From the NCBI GenBank assembly GCA_039984715.1, contig JBDWUA010000010.1:62001-126000 (forward strand): a DNA stretch of 64,000 nucleotides. The letters run 5' to 3'. The position numbers were made by a program, and so were the translations under genes. Below the pieces are notes generated by a model. It made no database searches. It was not told where the DNA came from and worked only from the letters and a program-made list of their open reading frames with translations. The first letter of the stretch is position 1. Every line of letters begins with the position of its first letter. This document shows positions 1 to 8,900 of this stretch, one piece after another. Source of the DNA: JABSSA01 sp039984715. GTDB taxonomy: Bacteria; Pseudomonadota; Alphaproteobacteria; Rhodobacterales; Rhodobacteraceae.

Positions 1-1
1 G

Positions 2-1456
2 GCCTTCATGGCCGAAGGTGCGTGGCATCGGACCGGAGCACCGGGTATTTTGGTGGCGACCGTTGGTCCGGGTGCATTAAACGGGATCAATGCAGTGGCC
101 AATGCGCACCAAGATCGCGTGCCATTGATCGTCTTAGCCGGATGCGTCGATGCTGACGAAGCGCAGACATATACGCATCAGGTGTTGGACCAAACGCAGG
201 TTTTTCGCCCGATTACTAAGGCTACGTTTACCCTGAATGCCGGCGCTGCTGACGTCATTGCGGACAAGGCAGTTACAATTGCGCAAGAAGGTCGGCCCGG
301 ACCTGTTCACATCGACGTTCCCATTTCCGTTGCCGTCGAAACCGTCAATTCGTCAGTGCAAGCAAGGCGATCACCAGCGGTACCTGCTGTTCCAGCAGGT
401 TCAGTGCTGACCGAGGCACGCGCGCTTTTGGCCCAATCCGAAAAACCGATCATCATCGCCGGAGTGGACGCAGTCAACCAAGACGCAAGCCATGCTTTGA
501 TCGCGTTTGCCGAAACGTTCAATGTGCCTGTCATTACCAGTTACAAAGGTAAGGGGTTACTGCCCGAAGATCATAGTCTTTCGCTTGGTGGTGCCGGATT
601 ATCGCCCAAAGCAGATGCAATTTTATTGCCTCTTGTTGCACAGGCCGACCTTATTATTGGCGTCGGTTATGACCCGATTGAAATGCGTACGGGATGGCAG
701 AATTTTTGCCAGCCGGGCATTCAACAGATGATCGACATAACAGCCGAACCGAACCACCACTACATGCATCAAGGCACGATGAACGTGATTGGTGATTGCG
801 CGTCCACATTGGCGGCACTTTCCGAAGGGCTGGCACCACGTGACACGTGGGTGGATGGTCAAATCGCATCTGCCAAAGCGGCTTTGCAAACTGCGTTTCC
901 GACGGATGACGTATGGGGGCCCGCAGCAGTTATTGATGAAACCCGCAAGGTCTTGCCCCGCGACGCATTGGCCACAGCGGACAGCGGAGCACATCGTATC
1001 CTGCTCAGCCAAATGTGGCCGTGTTTTGAGGCGCGTGGACTTATGCAAAGTTCCGCCCTGTGCACCATGGGATGTGCCATGCCAATCGCTATGGGTGCTC
1101 AAGTCGCTGAACCTGACCGCACAATCGTCAGTTTCTCTGGTGATGCTGGTTTTCTGATGACCGCCGGAGAGCTTTCGACTGCGTCCGAACTTGGATTGCG
1201 CACTATTTTTGTTGTCTTCGTCGATGCTTCGCTTGCCTTGATAGAACTGAAACAACGCCAGCGTCAGTTGCCGAATGCCGGGGTCGAATTTGCAACTCAT
1301 GACTTTGAAGCCATCGGTAAGGCGTTTGGTGGCGCGGCACATACAGTTGCATCACGGGACGAGTTGCGCACAGCGCTTGATGCGGCTATGGCGGCCGAAA
1401 CGTTCACAGTGATTGCCGCCATGATCGATCGAGGAGCTTATGATGGACGCATCTAA
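2..1456 (+). CDS. TPP-dependent enzyme, acetolactate synthase-like (5' truncated by window edge)
   Basis: The frame is open to the left edge, so about 60-70 N-terminal residues, including the region of the usual catalytic Glu, lie outside the window. The visible part has the three-domain order of the acetolactate synthase/oxalyl-CoA decarboxylase family: the end of the pyrimidine-binding domain (GPGALNGINAVANAHQDRVP), a central Rossmann domain (around 430-760), and a C-terminal PP domain with GDAGF near 1139. At the second half of the metal motif it reads FVDASLAL where relatives have FNDGALAL, so the usual Asn ligand is replaced. Its stop lies inside the start of a CoA-transferase, so the two are probably co-translated and may act in one pathway (oxalate- or 2-oxoacid-type CoA chemistry is possible). 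The substrate cannot be assigned. It is not necessarily IlvB, since no small subunit gene is adjacent. Confidence 0.85.
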   Translation, partial: AFMAEGAWHRTGAPGILVATVGPGALNGINAVANAHQDRVPLIVLAGCVDADEAQTYTHQVLDQTQVFRPITKATFTLNAGAADVIADKAVTIAQEGRPGPVHIDVPISVAVETVNSSVQARRSPAVPAVPAGSVLTEARALLAQSEKPIIIAGVDAVNQDASHALIAFAETFNVPVITSYKGKGLLPEDHSLSLGGAGLSPKADAILLPLVAQADLIIGVGYDPIEMRTGWQNFCQPGIQQMIDITAEPNHHYMHQGTMNVIGDCASTLAALSEGLAPRDTWVDGQIASAKAALQTAFPTDDVWGPAAVIDETRKVLPRDALATADSGAHRILLSQMWPCFEARGLMQSSALCTMGCAMPIAMGAQVAEPDRTIVSFSGDAGFLMTAGELSTASELGLRTIFVVFVDASLALIELKQRQRQLPNAGVEFATHDFEAIGKAFGGAAHTVASRDELRTALDAAMAAETFTVIAAMIDRGAYDGRI

Positions 1457-2663
1457 AAACCCACAAAGCACACCCGGCGCGCTAGACGGCCTGTTTGTAT
1501 TGGACCTTAGCCGCATCCTTGCTGGCCCGACATGTACGCAATTGCTTGGTGATCTTGGTGCAACGGTCATAAAGATTGAAAACCCCAAAACCGCAGGGGA
1601 CGACACGCGCAGTTGGGGGCCTGTCTATGCAACAGACAATTCCGGTGAACCCACTGATTTGTCAGCGTATTTCATGGCAGCAAATCGCAACAAACTGTCC
1701 GTCGCCATAGACATCTCAACCGATGAAGGGCAGGCACAAATTCGTGCGCTGGCCGCGCGGTCAGATGTGGTTGTCGAGAATTACAAACCGGGCGGGTTAA
1801 ACAAATACGGTCTGGACCATGACACGCTGTTGGCAGCCCATCCCGAGCTTATCTATTGTTCGGTATCGGGATTTGGACATACCGGCCCAAACAGTGCGCA
1901 ACCGGGTTATGATTTAATGGCGCAGGGGTATTCCGGCATCATGTCCTTGACCGGAGAGCCGGACGGGGTTCCCAACAAAGTTGGTGTCGGAATTGCTGAT
2001 GTGATGTGCGGTATGTACGCAACGGTCGGTATTCTGGCGGCGTTGCGGCACCGTGATAAGACCGGGGAAGGTCAACATATCGACCTGTCACTGGTCGATT
2101 CATCGATGGCTTGGTTGATCAACGAAGGATGCAATTTCTTGACGTCGGGCAATTTGCCGGTACGTCGCGGCAACGCGCATCCCAATATTGTACCATACGA
2201 CACCTTCGAAGCATTGGATGGCCACCTGATCCTTGCTGTTGGAAATGATTCACAATTTCTTAGGCTTTGTGATGCAATCGACCTGCCAAAGGTTGGTGCA
2301 GATGCCCGGTTCGCTACGAATCTGCTCAGGATCGAAAATCGAAATGATGTAACAAAGCTGATTGCCGACCGATTGAAACAATTGACCAAAGCCGACATCC
2401 TGGCACGCTTGAACTCTGCCAAAGTGCCCGCAGGACCTATACATAACGTTTCAGAAGCCTTGCAATCTGATCAAGCAAAAGCGCGGGGCAGCGTCGTAGA
2501 AATTCCCAGCAAAGACGTCAAAGACGGAACCGTTCGCGTGTTGGGGAATCCTTTGAAATTGTCGGCGACTCCTGTCACCTATCGCAGTCCCCCGCCCCGC
2601 TTTGGACAAGACACAGACGCAGTCCTTGCAACATTGGCGGAAAATCCAAACAAAGATCGCTGA
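1443..2663 (+). CDS. CaiB/BaiF family (class III) CoA-transferase
   Basis: A 406-residue protein of normal length for the family III CoA-transferases that move CoA between carboxylic acids (formyl-CoA:oxalate, carnitine and succinyl types). Family features visible: the N-terminal LDLSRILAGPTCTQLLGDLG segment, the GADVIKIE-equivalent (GATVIKIENP) and VVENYKPGG; the Asp of LVDSSMAWL lies downstream. Two in-frame ATGs exist at 1440 and 1443. The GAGGAG at 1431-1436 is better spaced for 1443, which I chose. The start lies within the 3' end of the upstream TPP enzyme gene (overlap of about 14 bases), which implies translational coupling. Pairing with a TPP lyase resembles oxalyl-CoA decarboxylase/formyl-CoA transferase modules, but neither protein carries enough signature to claim oxalate as substrate. 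Confidence 0.9.
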   Translation: MDASKNPQSTPGALDGLFVLDLSRILAGPTCTQLLGDLGATVIKIENPKTAGDDTRSWGPVYATDNSGEPTDLSAYFMAANRNKLSVAIDISTDEGQAQIRALAARSDVVVENYKPGGLNKYGLDHDTLLAAHPELIYCSVSGFGHTGPNSAQPGYDLMAQGYSGIMSLTGEPDGVPNKVGVGIADVMCGMYATVGILAALRHRDKTGEGQHIDLSLVDSSMAWLINEGCNFLTSGNLPVRRGNAHPNIVPYDTFEALDGHLILAVGNDSQFLRLCDAIDLPKVGADARFATNLLRIENRNDVTKLIADRLKQLTKADILARLNSAKVPAGPIHNVSEALQSDQAKARGSVVEIPSKDVKDGTVRVLGNPLKLSATPVTYRSPPPRFGQDTDAVLATLAENPNKDR

Positions 2664-2838
2664 AAATTCAAGCTTCTACCGGCCAAAAATCGCTTAACTT
2701 GCAACATATTGCCGAATTTACCCTCACGTCTTTTGACCAAACCATCACGGTTGCGTGTTTTAATCGCGCAAATCATGTTCCTAGGGTCCACATGAGTTAC
2801 ATCTACGTCACCACCACGAGTGAAAGGCCGCTTGCCAA

Positions 2839-4188
2839 ATGAAGTACGACATCTGTGACGCCGCAGTCAGTTTAAAAAGTGAAACAACCCTTGCGGAATG
2901 GAATGGCATGGTGCGAGCGTTTCTTGCACATGGAACACAGACGCCCGAGCATTTGGGCAATGTTCTTTCGGCAGAGCCCGACTTTGCGATGGGCCACGCA
3001 GCCAAAGGTCTGTTCTGCCTGATGCTAGGCCGTGTTGAAATGGTGGACGTAGCGCGGGAAGCAGGGCTTCGCGCTTTGGAGAATTTGCAAAACGGACAAG
3101 CATCCAACCGGGAAAAACTGTGGGTGCGTGCATTGGGGGAATGGTTGGCAGGTCGACCATCCGGTGCCATCGCCGCAATGGAAGATGTGCTTACCGAAAA
3201 CCCACGCGACACGCTGACAGTCAAAGTCAGCCATGCCATTCGCTTTATTCTCGGGGATCACCTTGGCATGCGCTGCTCTATCGAACGTGTTCTTGACGCA
3301 CATGGATCGGACCATGCCCTGCGTGGTTACGTTCTGGGTTGTCACGCTTTTACGCTTGAGGAAACCGGCGAATATGATGCCGCTGAACAAGCCGGGCTTT
3401 TGGGATTGCAATACGCACCGGATGACGCTTGGGGATTGCACGCTGTGGCCCATGTCTTTGACATGACGGCCCGCCCTGACCAAGGCATTCAATTGATCGA
3501 AAACAACCGCACGGCTTGGGAAAGCTGCAACAATTTCCGCTATCACGTTTGGTGGCACAAAGCGTTGTTACACTTGGATCGAGGCGAATTCGACCTGACG
3601 CTTGACCTGTATGATACGGAAATTCGAGCTGACAAAACCGATGATTATCGCGACATTTCAAATGCGACATCCTTGTTGATGCGATTGGAGCTTGAAGGCG
3701 TAAAAGTCGGCGGTCGCTGGCAGGAACTTGCGGACCTGTCGGAAGCGCGGTCCACTGATGGCTGTCTGGTCTTTGCTGACTTGCATTACATGCTTGCGCT
3801 TGGCGCTGCTGGCCGCAAAGAAGCGAGCAATGGCATGACTGGACGCTATGCGATTCAAGCGACCAAGCAAGGCGAAATGCCCGCGCGGATCAAAGATCCC
3901 GGCGTTGCGGCAATGGTTGGGCTCGAAGCCTTTTCCGAAGGGCGCTATGATGATGCTTTCGCAAATCTAAGCGTGGCCCGCCCAACAATGCAAACCGTCG
4001 GTGGCAGCCATGCGCAACGTGACGTATTTGAACGCATAACTATTGATGCGGGCATTCGTGCCGGACGTTTTGATCAAGCCGAAGCGCTTCTTGCGGATCG
4101 CATAGCGCGACGCGGCGGAAACGAAGATCGTTTTGCGTCCACGCGGTTTCAAAGTCTTGCAGAAACACGGCGCATTCCAGCACAATAA
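2839..4188 (+). CDS. TTC38/StaR-like tetratricopeptide repeat protein
   Basis: A 449-residue soluble protein matching the TTC38/StaR-like TPR family found in bacteria, plants and animals (human TTC38 is of similar length). Recognisable conserved blocks are AKGLFCLMLGRVEMVDVAR near residue 55, HAVAHVFDMTARPDQGIQ near residue 208, and YHVWWHKALLHLDRGEFD near residue 236. The repeats continue to the C terminus. There is no signal peptide or membrane segment, so it is cytoplasmic. A weak GAAAGG lies upstream of the ATG. It follows the CoA-transferase by 175 bases on the same strand and precedes opgC by 56 bases, so it may be read with either. No biochemical function is established for the family; StaR itself sits in a glycopeptide antibiotic cluster. 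Confidence 0.85.
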   Translation: MKYDICDAAVSLKSETTLAEWNGMVRAFLAHGTQTPEHLGNVLSAEPDFAMGHAAKGLFCLMLGRVEMVDVAREAGLRALENLQNGQASNREKLWVRALGEWLAGRPSGAIAAMEDVLTENPRDTLTVKVSHAIRFILGDHLGMRCSIERVLDAHGSDHALRGYVLGCHAFTLEETGEYDAAEQAGLLGLQYAPDDAWGLHAVAHVFDMTARPDQGIQLIENNRTAWESCNNFRYHVWWHKALLHLDRGEFDLTLDLYDTEIRADKTDDYRDISNATSLLMRLELEGVKVGGRWQELADLSEARSTDGCLVFADLHYMLALGAAGRKEASNGMTGRYAIQATKQGEMPARIKDPGVAAMVGLEAFSEGRYDDAFANLSVARPTMQTVGGSHAQRDVFERITIDAGIRAGRFDQAEALLADRIARRGGNEDRFASTRFQSLAETRRIPAQ

Positions 4189-4244
4189 TTGCCAAGGCGG
4201 AATTTCGTCCTGACACATTCAAAGAAGAAGAATAGACAGCGGCC

Positions 4245-5498
4245 ATGACATTTGCCGACCCTACGCAATCGCCAGCCAGATCTGGCCCCGCTACGGCTGC
4301 ACCAGCGGCTAAATCAACGCGCGTCCGTGACGTGCGTTTGGATTTCTTTCGCGGCATCGCGATGTTCATCATTCTGATCGCGCATACACCGGGAAATTTC
4401 CTGACAAGCTGGATCCCAGCACGTTGGGGATTTTCAGATGCGACAGAAATCTTTGTGTTTTGCTCAGGCATGGCCTCGGCCATCGCGTTTGGCCGTGCCT
4501 TTGATACAGTGGGTTGGCGTTTGGGAACTGCGCGCGTCGGTTATCGCGTTTGGCAGGTCTATTGGGCGCATGTCGGGTTGTTCTTTGCGACTGTCGCGCT
4601 TGTCGTACTCCTGACCGACTTTCCCCACACCTCGCGGAATTATTGGGGGCAACTCAATCTTTGGCCCCTATTTGTCGAAAGCGAAAAATGGACCAATCAG
4701 GACATTTGGCTGTCGTTCATGACATTGCGCTATGTGCCGAATTATTTCGACATTTTGCCAATGTACATGGTTGTTCTAGTCCTCATGCCCATTTTGATGG
4801 GGTTGGCGAAAGTCAATAAATTCCTGATCGCGGCCTTTATCATCGCATGCTGGTTGTTTGCACAGAAGTCCTTGATGACATCGTTGGGATTGGCGGAATA
4901 CCGTTTGGCATTTCCAGCAGAACCCTGGACAGAGCGCACTTGGTTCTTCAACCCGTTTGGGTGGCAGTTGGTCTTTTTCACGGGCTTTGCCTTTATGAAG
5001 GGGTGGCTGCCAAAGCCACCTGTGACCCCGCTTTTGATTGGCATCGCGTTGTTCATCGTGCTTGCAAATATTCCACTATCAAGCATTGGCGTGCGTGAAT
5101 TCGATTTCGACTGGGCCCGCGACTGGCGCAAGGAAAACCGGGCTTTGATCACCAAATCGGACTTCGGGATTTTACGGTACGTCCATTTCCTCGCACTAGC
5201 CTACTTGGCTTGGGTGTTTGCTGGCGACAAAGGCAATCGCCTATTGCCCCGTGGCGACGGGACAGCGTCGCGAGTGTGGGAAAAGCTGCTTGGGATCATT
5301 CTTAAGGTTGGACAACAATCGCTGGCCGTATTTGTGGTATCCATGTTCACAGCACGTTTGATGGGTTTTCTGCTTGATTGGTTAGGCCGAGAGACCCTGA
5401 CCTCATTATCGGTAAACGCGTTTGGAGCCTTGATCCTAATCGTCACCGCTTACGCCGCGAGTTGGTTCAAGTCACAGCCTTGGAGGGCCAAACCCTAA
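4245..5498 (+). CDS. opgC: OpgC-type osmoregulated periplasmic glucan succinyltransferase
   Basis: A 417-residue polytopic inner-membrane acyltransferase of the OpgC family, which adds succinyl groups to osmoregulated periplasmic glucans. A short cytosolic N terminus leads into VRDVRLDFFRGIAMFIILIA, the family's opening motif with the conserved Asp-Phe-Phe-Arg-Gly; SDATEIFVFCSGM follows. About ten hydrophobic segments continue to the C terminus. It is the first gene of a tight opgC-opgG-opgH unit: its TAA shares a base with the ATG of opgG (5498). Because the modifying enzyme is encoded with the backbone enzymes, succinylated glucan is the likely product. Assignment is firm at family level. 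Confidence 0.92.
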   Translation: MTFADPTQSPARSGPATAAPAAKSTRVRDVRLDFFRGIAMFIILIAHTPGNFLTSWIPARWGFSDATEIFVFCSGMASAIAFGRAFDTVGWRLGTARVGYRVWQVYWAHVGLFFATVALVVLLTDFPHTSRNYWGQLNLWPLFVESEKWTNQDIWLSFMTLRYVPNYFDILPMYMVVLVLMPILMGLAKVNKFLIAAFIIACWLFAQKSLMTSLGLAEYRLAFPAEPWTERTWFFNPFGWQLVFFTGFAFMKGWLPKPPVTPLLIGIALFIVLANIPLSSIGVREFDFDWARDWRKENRALITKSDFGILRYVHFLALAYLAWVFAGDKGNRLLPRGDGTASRVWEKLLGIILKVGQQSLAVFVVSMFTARLMGFLLDWLGRETLTSLSVNAFGALILIVTAYAASWFKSQPWRAKP

Positions 5499-7030
5499 TG
5501 TTGCGTCGCGAAATTCTTGCCTATATCGCGGCTTTTGCTGCGGCTCCTAATCTGGGTTTGTCGGCCGACACAGACGAGCCCGGTTTGCAATTGGGTGAAG
5601 GTCAACCTTTCAACAAAGAGCTGTTGCAAGAGATGGCGCGTGATCTGGCGTCAAAGCCTTACACGCCGCGCCCCTTGATACCCGAAGAATGGCGCAATCT
5701 GACCTATGATCAATACCGCAAAATCTGGTTTGATCATCGCAACGCGCTTTGGGAAAACAGCGATGCGCCACAGCGCGTGGATGTATTTCCCCCGGGCCTG
5801 TATTTCCCAAGCGCGGTTAAGACATACGTTGTCGAAAATGATGTCGCCCGCCCGTTGGAATTTGACATGCGCGTGTTCGACACGACCGACAAATTTCCTG
5901 ATGTGCCGATCGATGACACCCTTGGGTATTCCGGTCTGCGTTTGCGTGCAGAGCTGCGCCAGTCCGGGATTTTTGAAGAATACGCGGTTTTCCAAGGCGC
6001 GAGCTATTTCCGTGGCATCGGGACTGGCCAATTCTATGGTTTGTCTGCGCGCGGGCTGGCCATTCGCACAGGTGATCCCGCTGGTGAAGAATTCCCGGAT
6101 TTCACGCATTTCTGGATGGAACGCCCAAATCCCGGTGATCCCAGCGTCGTGTTACATTGCCTTCTCGACAGTCCATCCTGTTCTGGGGCTTACACGTTCC
6201 GGATAACCCATGGTTCCACATTGGTGATGGATGTCGAAACCGAACTGTTTGCCCGAGAAGACATGTCACATGTTGGTATCGCACCGCTGACATCAATGTT
6301 CCTGTTCGATGACATGGACAGAAATCGCTTTGACGATTTTCGACCAGCCGTGCACGACAATGATGGCTTGCTGATCCACAATGGGGCCGGCGAGGTCATC
6401 TGGCGACCCTTGGCAAACCATACGACATTGCAGTTAAGCGCCTTTACGGATGAAAATCCGCGTGGCTTTGGCCTTATGCAGCGCAAACGCGACTTTGGTG
6501 ACTTTAATGATCTGGAAGCCAATTATCACAAACGTCCCGGTTTGTGGGTTACCCCAGGCGAAGGATGGGGACGCGGTTCAGTGTATCTGGTCGAAATCCC
6601 GTCTGATCGCGAGATTTACGACAACATCGTAGCTTATTGGCGTCCGGCTGATGGTCTGTCCAAGGGCGACTCGAAGTCTTTGACGTATCGATTGGATTGG
6701 GGGGAAGAACCCGAACCCCAAGTCGACATGCCTTTGCGTATCCTGAATACTGCTGCGGGCGGACGCCCCGAAGGTGGACGCATTTTTGCAATCGATTTTG
6801 AAAACAACGACAAAGTTCCCGAGGATCTGAACAAAATCACACGGTTGATCCGGTCCAGTGCGGGCAAAGTGTCGTCTGGCGTCATGCAACGCAATCCCGA
6901 AACGGGCGGCCCTCGGCTGGCATTTACCTTCGAAGCAGGTGAAGCGGATTGGGCTGAATTCCGAGTACAACTGCGCCTGGACGGCGAAGCCTTAAGCGAA
7001 GTGTGGCTGTATCGCTGGACACTCGCTTGA
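5498..7030 (+). CDS. opgG: Periplasmic glucan biosynthesis protein OpgG/OpgD family
   Basis: A 510-residue exported protein of the MdoG/MdoD family that acts in the periplasm on nascent beta-glucan. I set the start at the ATG at 5498, which overlaps the opgC stop (TAATG) and has GGAGG at 5482-5486. A longer frame from 5378 would lie inside opgC. The N terminus (LRREILAYIAAFAAA, ending near LSA) is a signal peptide with a twin Arg, which would fit Tat export as known for E. coli OpgD, though the motif is imperfect. Family blocks seen: YDQYRKIWFD, FHPPGLYF-like VFPPGLYFPS, GASYFRGIG, and late GWGRGSVYLVEIPSD. Only one such gene sits before opgH; the Rhodobacter sphaeroides locus is described with two paralogues (opgG, opgI). 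Confidence 0.92.
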   Translation: MLRREILAYIAAFAAAPNLGLSADTDEPGLQLGEGQPFNKELLQEMARDLASKPYTPRPLIPEEWRNLTYDQYRKIWFDHRNALWENSDAPQRVDVFPPGLYFPSAVKTYVVENDVARPLEFDMRVFDTTDKFPDVPIDDTLGYSGLRLRAELRQSGIFEEYAVFQGASYFRGIGTGQFYGLSARGLAIRTGDPAGEEFPDFTHFWMERPNPGDPSVVLHCLLDSPSCSGAYTFRITHGSTLVMDVETELFAREDMSHVGIAPLTSMFLFDDMDRNRFDDFRPAVHDNDGLLIHNGAGEVIWRPLANHTTLQLSAFTDENPRGFGLMQRKRDFGDFNDLEANYHKRPGLWVTPGEGWGRGSVYLVEIPSDREIYDNIVAYWRPADGLSKGDSKSLTYRLDWGEEPEPQVDMPLRILNTAAGGRPEGGRIFAIDFENNDKVPEDLNKITRLIRSSAGKVSSGVMQRNPETGGPRLAFTFEAGEADWAEFRVQLRLDGEALSEVWLYRWTLA

Positions 7031-8895
7031 CCAAAAACGTCACCTCTCAGGCGCATATGCCAGAACCTGCTCCGCTTGAGATGCCGGTCCAAGATTTGTC
7101 GCGCGCGCCCTTTTTGCGGACACATGGCAACCTTTGGGACATTCGCCGCTGGGGCGTATTCGCACCAGCGCTGATTGGCACAGGGTTGATGATGTGGGGG
7201 CTGCATCAGCTTTTTGCTGAAAAGGGGCTGACGTCGTTAGAGTACTTGTTGCTGGGGTTAATTGGCATGACCTTCGTCTGGGTCACGCTTGCGGTCAGCA
7301 CAGTCGCGATCGGATTGGTGTCGGGACGAGAAGAACCAACATCAACCACCCAAGGCACCGCATTGCGCGTCGCCCTTTTGATGCCAATCTACAATGAATC
7401 TCCCAGCGAAGTGTTTGGGAATGCGGCTGCAATGCTGGAGGATTTGATTGCGAACAAAGGTCAGCACGACTTTGACCTTTTTGTTCTCAGCGACAGCCGG
7501 GATGACGCCATTTCCGCAGCCGAGTGGCAAGCGTTCCAAGCGTTGCAAGGCGCAGCGCCTCAAGGCATGTCAGTGTTCTATCGTCGACGGGCCGACAACA
7601 CCGACAAAAAGGTTGGCAACTTAGTCGACTGGATAACCGGATGGGGCGCCGCTTATGAAGCGATGATTGTCCTTGATGCCGACAGCTTGATGACCGGTCG
7701 CGCCATCGGGCGTCTCACTCAAGAAATGTCAGCAGATCCAAAATCTGGATTGATCCAATCGTTCCCGCAACTCATCGCCGCGAACACGCTGTTCGCACGC
7801 TTGCAGCAGTTTTCGCACACGGCCTATGGCTGGTTGTTAGGTGAAGGTTTGGCCGCTTGGGCCCGGTCCGAAGGGAATTACTGGGGCCATAACGCGATTA
7901 TTCGAACACATGCATTTGCATCGGCGGCTGGCCTGCCCCGCCTGCGCAATCTGCGTGGCAGCGATGACATCATCCTAAGCCATGATTTTGTCGAAGCTTC
8001 GTTGCTTCGTCGATCCGGTTGGCGTGTTCGGTTTATGCCGCGCTTGTCAGGCAGCTTTGAAGAAACGCCAGGTACGTTGATTGATTATGTGCTGAGGGAT
8101 CGTCGTTGGTGCCGTGGCAACTTGCAACATCTGCGCTTGCTGGGAACAGCCGGGTTGCATCCGGTCAGCCGCTTTCACCTGTTTCAAGGTGCGGCTGCCT
8201 ATTTGATGTCACCAGCGTGGTTCATTCTTTTGATATTTTGGGCGCTGCTGGGCCGGGATTCTCAGACCAACGTGATCACCTACTTTAATGAGGTGAATCC
8301 TCTGTTCCCGAACTGGCCCCCCGCCATGAGCCATATCGACAGCATGTTGTTTCTGATGGTCATGTATTCTGTGTTGCTTGCGCCCAAAATTGCGGGCGCT
8401 GTGGTCATTGGGCTGGATAAACGCGGGGTCCGTTTATATGGCGGTCGCCTTGCCTTTTTAAGCGCTTTCTTGGTCGAGGTTGCCCTTTCCGTGGCTTATG
8501 CCCCGATCCTTATGATCCAACAGACCAAGGCCGTTTTGCGCAGCATCTTCACACGCTCCGACGCGTGGAGCCCGCAACAAAGACAAGCAAGCGCCTATCC
8601 TTTGAAAACGCTGATTGGCTTTCATTGGCTGGAGACTCTGCTTGGGGTTCTACTAAGCGCCGGCTTGGTCGCGGGGCTTGTGTCGTTTTGGCTGAGCCCG
8701 ATTGTCGTAAGCTTGCTGCTGTCCGTGCCGTTGTCAGCGCTAAGCGCTGTGCCTTTGTCACGTCGATTGCCACTGGGTTTGCGGCTTGAGACTCCGTTAA
8801 GTTTGAAAGAACCACCAATTGTGCGCAAAGCACGCGCTGCACGCAGTGTCATGGCAGATCACATCGAACGGGCCGCCAAAATCCCCGCCGAGTAA
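7003..8895 (+). CDS. opgH: Glucan biosynthesis glucosyltransferase OpgH
   Basis: An inner-membrane GT2 glycosyltransferase that polymerises the glucan backbone from UDP-glucose. Seen: two N-terminal membrane segments, then a cytosolic catalytic domain with VLDADSLM (DxD) near residue 225, FEETPGTLIDYVLRDRRW with the RRWCRGN acceptor motif near residue 370, then several C-terminal membrane segments. At up to 630 residues it lacks much of the long N-terminal region of the 847-residue E. coli protein. The start is uncertain: GTG 7003 gives the longest frame and overlaps opgG by 28 bases, TTG 7027 overlaps the opgG stop, and ATG 7057 is the first ATG. None has a strong Shine-Dalgarno, as expected for a coupled gene. 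Confidence 0.92.
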   Translation: MAVSLDTRLTKNVTSQAHMPEPAPLEMPVQDLSRAPFLRTHGNLWDIRRWGVFAPALIGTGLMMWGLHQLFAEKGLTSLEYLLLGLIGMTFVWVTLAVSTVAIGLVSGREEPTSTTQGTALRVALLMPIYNESPSEVFGNAAAMLEDLIANKGQHDFDLFVLSDSRDDAISAAEWQAFQALQGAAPQGMSVFYRRRADNTDKKVGNLVDWITGWGAAYEAMIVLDADSLMTGRAIGRLTQEMSADPKSGLIQSFPQLIAANTLFARLQQFSHTAYGWLLGEGLAAWARSEGNYWGHNAIIRTHAFASAAGLPRLRNLRGSDDIILSHDFVEASLLRRSGWRVRFMPRLSGSFEETPGTLIDYVLRDRRWCRGNLQHLRLLGTAGLHPVSRFHLFQGAAAYLMSPAWFILLIFWALLGRDSQTNVITYFNEVNPLFPNWPPAMSHIDSMLFLMVMYSVLLAPKIAGAVVIGLDKRGVRLYGGRLAFLSAFLVEVALSVAYAPILMIQQTKAVLRSIFTRSDAWSPQQRQASAYPLKTLIGFHWLETLLGVLLSAGLVAGLVSFWLSPIVVSLLLSVPLSALSAVPLSRRLPLGLRLETPLSLKEPPIVRKARAARSVMADHIERAAKIPAE

Positions 8896-8900
8896 GACGT

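Noticed and set aside
623..1342. 239-codon frame antisense to the TPP enzyme
   Set aside because: Shadow frame with low-complexity Cys/Arg content and no family resemblance.
8..1456. Acetolactate synthase IlvB
   Set aside because: Family fold fits, but no ilvN small subunit is adjacent, the partner is a CoA-transferase and the metal motif differs; a general label is safer.
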